From positions 133,640,792 through 133,704,791 of the forward strand of contig CM041084.1 in assembly GCA_023079485.1 (NCBI GenBank): 64,000 bases of DNA. The letters are read 5' to 3'. Made by a program: the position numbers and the translations under genes. Below, piece after piece: positions 57,466-64,000 of the stretch (the first letter of the stretch is position 1; each line of letters begins with the position of its first letter). Under the pieces are notes generated by a model. The model was given only the letters and a program-made list of their open reading frames with translations. It ran no database searches and was not told the origin of the DNA. The stretch is from Archilochus colubris. Taxonomy: Eukaryota > Chordata > Aves > Apodiformes > Trochilidae.

Positions 57466-60400
57466 TTACATGTAAACCCAGATGATTTTGATGTAAATCA
57501 GTAAGAAGTAAGAATAAAACAAATCTGAAGTCTCCTTGCTGTGATGATAGGTAAAGGTTTCTGTTCTCTGAGAGACAGTGCATTCCTCACACAATGCTGT
57601 TTCCCTGTGGAGCAGCAATGTCTCATTTATATTCAAGTATTAGGAAGAATGATGGTTCAGCTGTGAGATGTGAAGGCCCTAGGTACCAAACTGACAAGTG
57701 ACAGTACAAATGGCTCGGTGAATACTTGCTGTATATTCTTCCTGAACCTTTTTTAATTAAAAACAATACAAAGCTTTCAATCACACTTGAAATACTGAAA
57801 AGAAGCAAATATGTAAATCCCTGGTTTAGGGGATTACTCTGGATAATGCCTGGAATTAGTTTAATATTCTGCTGTGATAATAAGTTGATACAGAAAGTAG
57901 AAATCAGGGGTCATGAAAATTACTTTGTTAATAGATCCATGAGGAGCTAAATGACTGATGTACATGAGCTGTGTAATGAACTAATCCTTCTCCAGGTAAT
58001 CCTGAGATGTCTTCCAAGATACATACTATCCAACCGTTCATTAATGTCACCAGACCAAATTCTTTAGTTTTTACTTTTTACAGTGCATTTAATTCAAGTC
58101 TGGCTTTTGCATTGTCTGTATGAAAAACCTTTTAGGAGCTGAACTAAGGTTGCTCAGTGGAGCACACAAACACTTGGGGGCCAAAGGAATACACATTGCA
58201 TTTATCTTCCTCAGTTGTCTCCATCTGACAGAAGAGCACAAAGCTGTAATTTTGGGTACAGGATGTAAGCCTCCACCAGCACTCAGCCAGGCTGTCAGGA
58301 GGTGGTTTTCTCTTGTGCTTCTTTTCCTAGAAACCCTCTGAGATGAACTGGAGATACAGATGGAGATAGTACCTTTCTGCACCCTCACAACCCAAGTATG
58401 GTCCACAGTGGCTGCTTCAGATGCAAAGGGGAAAATTTAACTCCTTAGAATCCTATCTGTTTGGGAGCTGTTTGAAGTCATTCTGTCAGCAGCACCTGGT
58501 AGGTGTCTGATGTGTTGCAGCAGGTATTTGCTGTGTCAGGTGCTATGTGACATTTACCACATCCCATACTGGTCATTTCCTTTCTCCTCTGTGTTTTCCT
58601 GTTGTCTGCTCAGGCACTGTCCTAGCACACCTAATCCTCTCCCACCCACGAAATATCTCCTTCTTGCCCCAGCTGCTGCAGCACATGGACATCCTATCTC
58701 CTGGGACACTTTTCTGTGTCTTATTTTTCTATGTTTTCTCTCCATGCTGTTCCACTTTCTATCAGTTTACTAAACAGTCATTAGCATAAAGCCATGGTGA
58801 CTTTTATTTACCACTATCAGCCTTCCTGCTGAGATTAAAGACAGTCTTGCTTTTTTTCTCCTTTGTCTCCTCCAGCTTCATCTGACTATGACTAATAAAA
58901 ATAAAATCAGAAGATGGATTTGATGCTCTCTCTTGATTTCAGAGTGACAACACCAGAGCTCTACTATTGCAGATAAAAGGCACAGAGCTCCTTTCCTTCC
59001 ACACTATTTTCCTGATAGAGGAAAGGAAAGTCTGAAGGATCCCTTTTCTTGACTCTGTGGCTCCCCAGAAGAGATGGATGTCACCAAATAATTTTGCAGA
59101 GGGATGAAGATTGGTCTATAACCTTCACCTCTCCCTTTTCTGTTACACTGAGCACACGTTGGATCTGGGATTTGAGGCTCATTGCTGAGAAACATGAATT
59201 CTGTCCATTTTCTGCTGAAGGCAGCACGAACTGCAGCCTGGAAAGGGGACATCAGTACCAGGCAGGAGCCACCAGCAACCCATTCCTCCCTGCTGGGCCT
59301 TGCTTTCTGACTGCCTATCCTGTGACAAGGACATAGGGTACCAGGTACCAAAGTAACAGTGATCAGGGTCTGCAGGTCCTGGGAGTACCAGCAACCATGT
59401 TTTTCCAACTCCCTGTCAGTCCTCCACTTGCTGATTGACAGAGGACCTGTAACAGGAGCAGCTAGCAAGGGTTTGTGCCTGCTCTCCCTCTTTCAATCTG
59501 TTTCACAGGTATGCAGGCAGCTTGGACAAGAGCAGAAACTGGTGGAGGAGAGAGAGCTAAGCCCTCCTCCACATCACCCTGCTTCATTCACCCAGCATCT
59601 CTGAATCAGACAGAAAGAAAGTCAGGAGTCACCTAACATAGGGAGTAGGCAGAGAGCCTCTGTTTTGTCTTGACAGCCACCTCACCAGGACCAATGGCCA
59701 GGACATGGAGTAAGGGTCCCTGTTGCTAGTTGCTCCAAGGCAGCCACTGGAAGGGGTGCACAGGAAGCCTACAGCTAGGGGCTAGAGGCTTTCTAAGGCT
59801 CAATAAGCATGTCTGCAGCAAAGTAAGGTCCCAGAGGCTCCTTAAAAGAAGCTGGGAGCATCGATGGGGATGACATGAGCCAGCACAGATCAGGAAATCT
59901 CCAAGGAAGAGGGTTGAAGGGTGTGCCCCATCATACAAGGACAAAAACCAGCTTTGCTTTAAAGCCTTTTACTCCACCAGACTTATCCAGACATTCTGAG
60001 TTTTCTCCTATTTACTGACTTGACTGTTTGGTTCATTATTTGTTCTGTAATAAAAAATGCTTTAGGGACTGGAGGTCTGCTGGTATGCTGGCTTCACAAA
60101 ATGGCTGGAGCAGCTTCACTTCAAACCTCTTGCCAGTTCAAGTCCCATCAGGCATACAGCAGGGAGTTGAAGAGCTGGATATGTTTCTCCTGTCTCCAGG
60201 CTTAGCTCACTGTCTAGATTTATGTCAACTCAGAAAATCTGGGATAATTTAAAAAGCTGGAAAATAATGCCAGCTGTTTTAAAAGAGCCCAGTGGACCTG
60301 GGGATCGGTACGTGTGGGGTTTGTGGTCTGGACAGGGTCTCTATCTGCTCTCTTTAATGTCATTCTCACGGTTGCTAGAACAGCGCCAAACTTCCAGAGA

Positions 60401-63400
60401 CTTTTCAGGCAATCTCAGTAGTCTTCCCAGCCCTGCCAAAAACTAGTCTCAGAATTAATATATTTGGTCTCTCAGCTGTCGACTTTCCTTTTAAAGCTCC
60501 TAGACCAAAAATATATCCATTTTTGTTAGCTGTAATAGTGACTTGGACAAGCAAGGTCTAAGTACAGTTTGGATGCCCCTGGCTAAGGAAGGTATTTGGC
60601 TCAGCGTGGATTCTGTAATCCTTTTGAATCTAATTATTTTTGCTCTAATCTCCACTAAAGGCTCCATAACCACAGGACCAGAACAGCATCTCCAAATCAT
60701 AACAACATCTCTGAATCAAATCCCTAGTTTCTTCTCTGAAGCATGGAATGAGAACAGGCATCCACAAAGCTGACAGCAGTGCCTTGAGCAGACCCCTCTC
60801 CCTGTGAGTGAAATACACTCAGGGCAAGGCATTGCCCCAGATCAATGATTGTGCCCTGCAGTTTGAGGACTAAACTCTTCTGCACTGGGCCTCCAGCTCT
60901 CCTCTGAAAGTCAGTGCCAGCAAGTCATTTGGAAATCAGAGAGCGGCCATTCCCTTTTTTCAAAATATGGCTGCTTCTTTCCTAGCTCCATGTTTAAAGT
61001 TCATGTTTAAAGTGAGGAGATGAGCTCAGATCTCCTATATCCAGAGGAGGGAGTGCTTTCTCTTGGTGGGGCAAGAAACTGAAATAAACAGGGGGAGGCT
61101 GTCACGGAGGCTACAGGCTTGGTTCTTCCTGATCTGCAGGTCCTGATGTACCCCAGAGATGAGCAAGGGTCCTCCCTGAACCTCACCAGAACCATACATC
61201 CACCCCTCAGCAAACCTTTAGCAGTGTGAAACCTGAAGCGCTTGAAAAATGTCAGTCTCTCCTGGGACACGTAGTAGATGAATTTCAGCTTTGCTCTTAG
61301 ATATTTAGCCTGGAACTGAAGCAGAATTTGTTCTTTTTTCAGTGTGGTTAGACCCTTTTTGGCATCAATTTGGATTTCTCAAGTTGGCTTTTCTTGTTTC
61401 ATATGCCATTAAATGTGAGTCTGACATTATGACTGCAGTAAAGGAGGTGCTTTACATGATGGTTTCTCTCTTTGGTTAACAGTGGGAAAGGGTAAGGTCC
61501 GTAAATACTGCAAAATAATGTAGTTCTCACACTGGGATCTCTTGTACAAAGCATGACATTAATTTCCATAACACAGATTAAATTATTAGTAGATAAACTA
61601 ATGCATTAAGTGGAAGAGCTATTTGTGTGAGTGGACCAAGGAAGAGGTTGCAGCCAAGGGCTGTGTAATTTGTCTTGTCACTCCTCATGTGTTTAGTTAT
61701 CTATAAGCACTTTTGTTGACTGTTTGAAGCTACTTGAGAGTAAACTTTCAGAAGGAGCTCCATGGGCGAGGTATGAACAAGGGAAGGTGACAGGAGATTG
61801 TGCTCAGCAGAGTTCCCTCACTTCGGAACAGGCAGCAGGGGAAGAAGCTGCCTTGGAGGTTTTCTCTGTGAATGGTGATAGAGAGAAGTTACACCAAAGT
61901 GACATGTAGGAGAGGCTGACATTATGAGAAAATGATCCTGGTCAGCTGTGTGGGACTTTCAGATAAGGTGATATGTCAATAAGGTGAGGTCATAGGTCTC
62001 TCTGGGGAAGGTCATTACAGATAACTTTGAGCATGGTGTTGGGGGCAGCAAGGGCAGATGCTGCACTTAAAGCAGTTTACAATAAAATTGGAAAAAAGCT
62101 CCAAATGGTGACTGCAAACAAGACTGCCAGTGCTCTTTTAGGAGAAAAAGCAATGAGGTGATAACTGCAGAATCAAGTGAAATCAAAGAGCTATTCTTTA
62201 AAAGCAAAGAGATTAGCTTTCACTTTATTTTGAAGAGATAGAAGCATGTGAAGATGACAATGAAAGAAATATCCAGATTCTGCCTAATTTAAAGAAAGGA
62301 TACTTTATTGCATTAAAATCTCTCTCCTAGCTGCTGTTGTGTCCTCGTGGTCCTCCTGCCTTGGGCTGGTTTAAGCCTGCCAAATCCTTGTAGCTCCTGG
62401 GCACCCTCAGTTTTTGCAGGGTGACTCACTGGAAACTCTGCTGAAGTTATTTCTGGTGTGTTTTTCCGTACAGTGTAAGAGCTCCCAGCAAACGAAAAGG
62501 CTTCCTACTGAAGACATAATTCTGATGTATCTCAGTTTCCTCTGAAGGGAATCAATCCACTTTTTCTATGCTATCAATAGATCAATTGTATTTCTTTTCC
62601 AAGAATGTTCTAGGGAGGTTATTTTCAGGCCATCCACATCTTTTCTTTTAGATCAGATCCTTACTTGTAAAGCAACAGTTAGTGTCTCTCATTATCCATA
62701 GGAGTACTCATATGATTTTATTTAGTCACATCAATCAATAATTATTTCAAGTTGTCAAGACTTTTCTCCAGACAACGAGAAAACATTTGTAAAAAATATA
62801 CTATTTGGTTTTCATTAGGAGAGTAAGCCTGTAAAAACTAGAACTTTTAATGGATAAGTGGGGGAGGTTTGAGAGTAAGCCTGTAAAAAGTAGAATTTTT
62901 AATGGATAATTGGGGGAGGTTTGAGAAAGCATTCCAAGTGGATTTTATGATCAGGTGCTTCTTTATAGCCTTTATACTCACTGAGGGTAACAGAATCAGT
63001 CTGAAGGGGGATCTGAAGGTCAGTGCAACATTGAATCACTCAGGAATGAAAGATTGACATAAATATTCAGCTGTAAAATGGTAGCTACAAGAATGGTTTA
63101 CTAAGAGCTGTGAATTTAACAGTATAAATCCACTGCTTGAAAAGGCTAGAAGCTCTGTCCCAGGAATGGGTTATAAAAGGTAATTATGATATTTCTTGGG
63201 AAATTTCCTAATCTAACTTTGGAAACCTTTGAGGTAATCATAAATATCTGACCTAATGGAAGTTGAATACTGCTCAGGCTTTGAGATCTGAAGTTTGCTT
63301 TGCACTCCAGGTAGTAGTCCATTAAAGAGTGTCTGACAGCTTTCCTGGGACTATCAGTGTAGTTCCACATGCTTCTAAGGATCTGTCTTCCCTTCCTCCT

Positions 63401-63906
63401 CTTATGTGTAAACAGCCTCCAAAACTAATCAACAGAGATCTCAGGTTCATGACACAGCTAGAAAGGGAAAGGAGAGAAGATGAGCTTGTGTAATATTTGC
63501 ATCTTGAGCCTCAGTTGTTTTATTATTTAGTATATTAGAAACAAAAGTGCAGCACTTAGTATGGGCTAAGGGTAGGTCTGGATAAGGTGAGCAGGTGGCT
63601 GCAACACAAAGGAGGAAGAATGTCTTTGTTAACAATTTGTGAAGGTAAATCTGTGGCCTGGAGAGGAGGTCTACTGCATTAGCAGGGGGGTGGATTGTGA
63701 AATGGGAGCTGCCTGACTAAATATAGGAGATGCTACATAATTTCTGAGGTATGGAATGAGTCAGAGCCCAAAGGTCTCCCCAGTGGGACTCACAGTGTGC
63801 AGAGGAAAGTTTCTCTCCTTCAAAACCCTCACCCCTCAAGCATCTGCTTGTGCTATTCATGTTTTGTTCGGGTCTGCACCCATCACTGCTACCTGAGCAA
63901 ACATAT
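57466..63906. other. Intergenic DNA, right part
   Basis: No gene recognised. The segments ~58,090-60,450 and ~61,000-61,270 are somewhat richer in GC and open in several short frames (for example 59,004-59,468 minus, 154 residues), without a domain I can name. A 52-bp tandem duplication is at 62,819 (listed). Confidence 0.65.
62819..62922 (+). repeat. 52-bp tandem duplication
   Basis: Units 62,819-62,870 and 62,871-62,922 each begin GAGAGTAAGCCTGTAAAAA and end GGGGGAGGTTT. They differ at three positions. A third copy starts (GAGA) and breaks off. Confidence 0.93.
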
Positions 63907-64000
63907 AATCATAGAATAATTTAGGCTGGAAAGGACCACTAAAGGTCACCTATTCCAACCCCCATGCAGTAAGCAGGGACACCCTCAGCTAGATCAGGTT
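63907..64000 (-). mobile_element. CR1 LINE 3' end, continuing past the window
   Basis: The plus strand reads the complement of a CR1 tail: AATCATAGAAT (terminal octamer type), then TTTAGGCTGGAAAGGACC, TATTCCAACCCCCATGCAGT, and ACACCCTCAGCTAGATCAGG. The element therefore lies on the minus strand with its 3' end at ~63,907 and its body beyond base 64,000. It is less diverged than the copy at 56.4 kb, so probably younger. Confidence 0.9.

Noticed and set aside
59004..59468. Minus-strand ORF of 154 residues
   Set aside because: No recognisable motif; overlapped by ORFs in other frames of equal quality.
23331..63906. TMEM74 or another protein-coding gene in the downstream desert
   Set aside because: No conserved protein segment was recognised in any frame; TMEM74 is expected farther downstream by comparison with human gene order.

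Overview
The window is vertebrate nuclear DNA, most probably from a bird. It is AT-rich and poor in CpG. Short exons with GT-AG introns are spread over about 21 kb, followed by a long stretch without recognisable genes. The recognisable transposon load is very low, and its clear members are CR1 LINEs, the dominant avian family. Turtles and crocodilians also carry CR1, so bird is an inference from low repeat density plus CR1.

Bases 1-23,310 hold the 3' two thirds of one plus-strand gene, EMC2 (formerly TTC35), which encodes the cytosolic TPR subunit of the ER membrane protein complex. Seven coding exons (1799-1856, 11922-12007, 12179-12238, 14586-14667, 15798-15908, 16871-16975, 22919-23005) join in phase into the last ~195 residues and the stop codon. 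The earlier exons lie upstream of the window. Two AATAAA signals follow the stop, at 23146 and 23301. The introns show only simple sequence and small duplications.

Bases 23,311-64,000 appear intergenic. In human the next gene downstream of EMC2 is TMEM74, and no exon of it is visible here. Recognisable contents are a decayed L1-type LINE 3' fragment (~55,040-55,385, minus), an internally deleted CR1 (~56,402-57,465, minus), and the 3' end of another CR1 running off the right edge (63,907-64,000). There are also a GGGAA array at ~49.3 kb beside a small CpG cluster, several short tandem duplications, and a perfect 22-bp palindrome at 33,814. Segments at ~40.0-40.3 kb and ~44.7-45.6 kb have the texture of conserved non-coding regulatory DNA (inference only).

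The many short ORFs in both strands look like chance ORFs in non-coding DNA. I found no new gene system, CRISPR array, tRNA or rRNA gene. The best leads are the CR1 deletion derivative, the L1-like relic and the enhancer-like segment near 45 kb.
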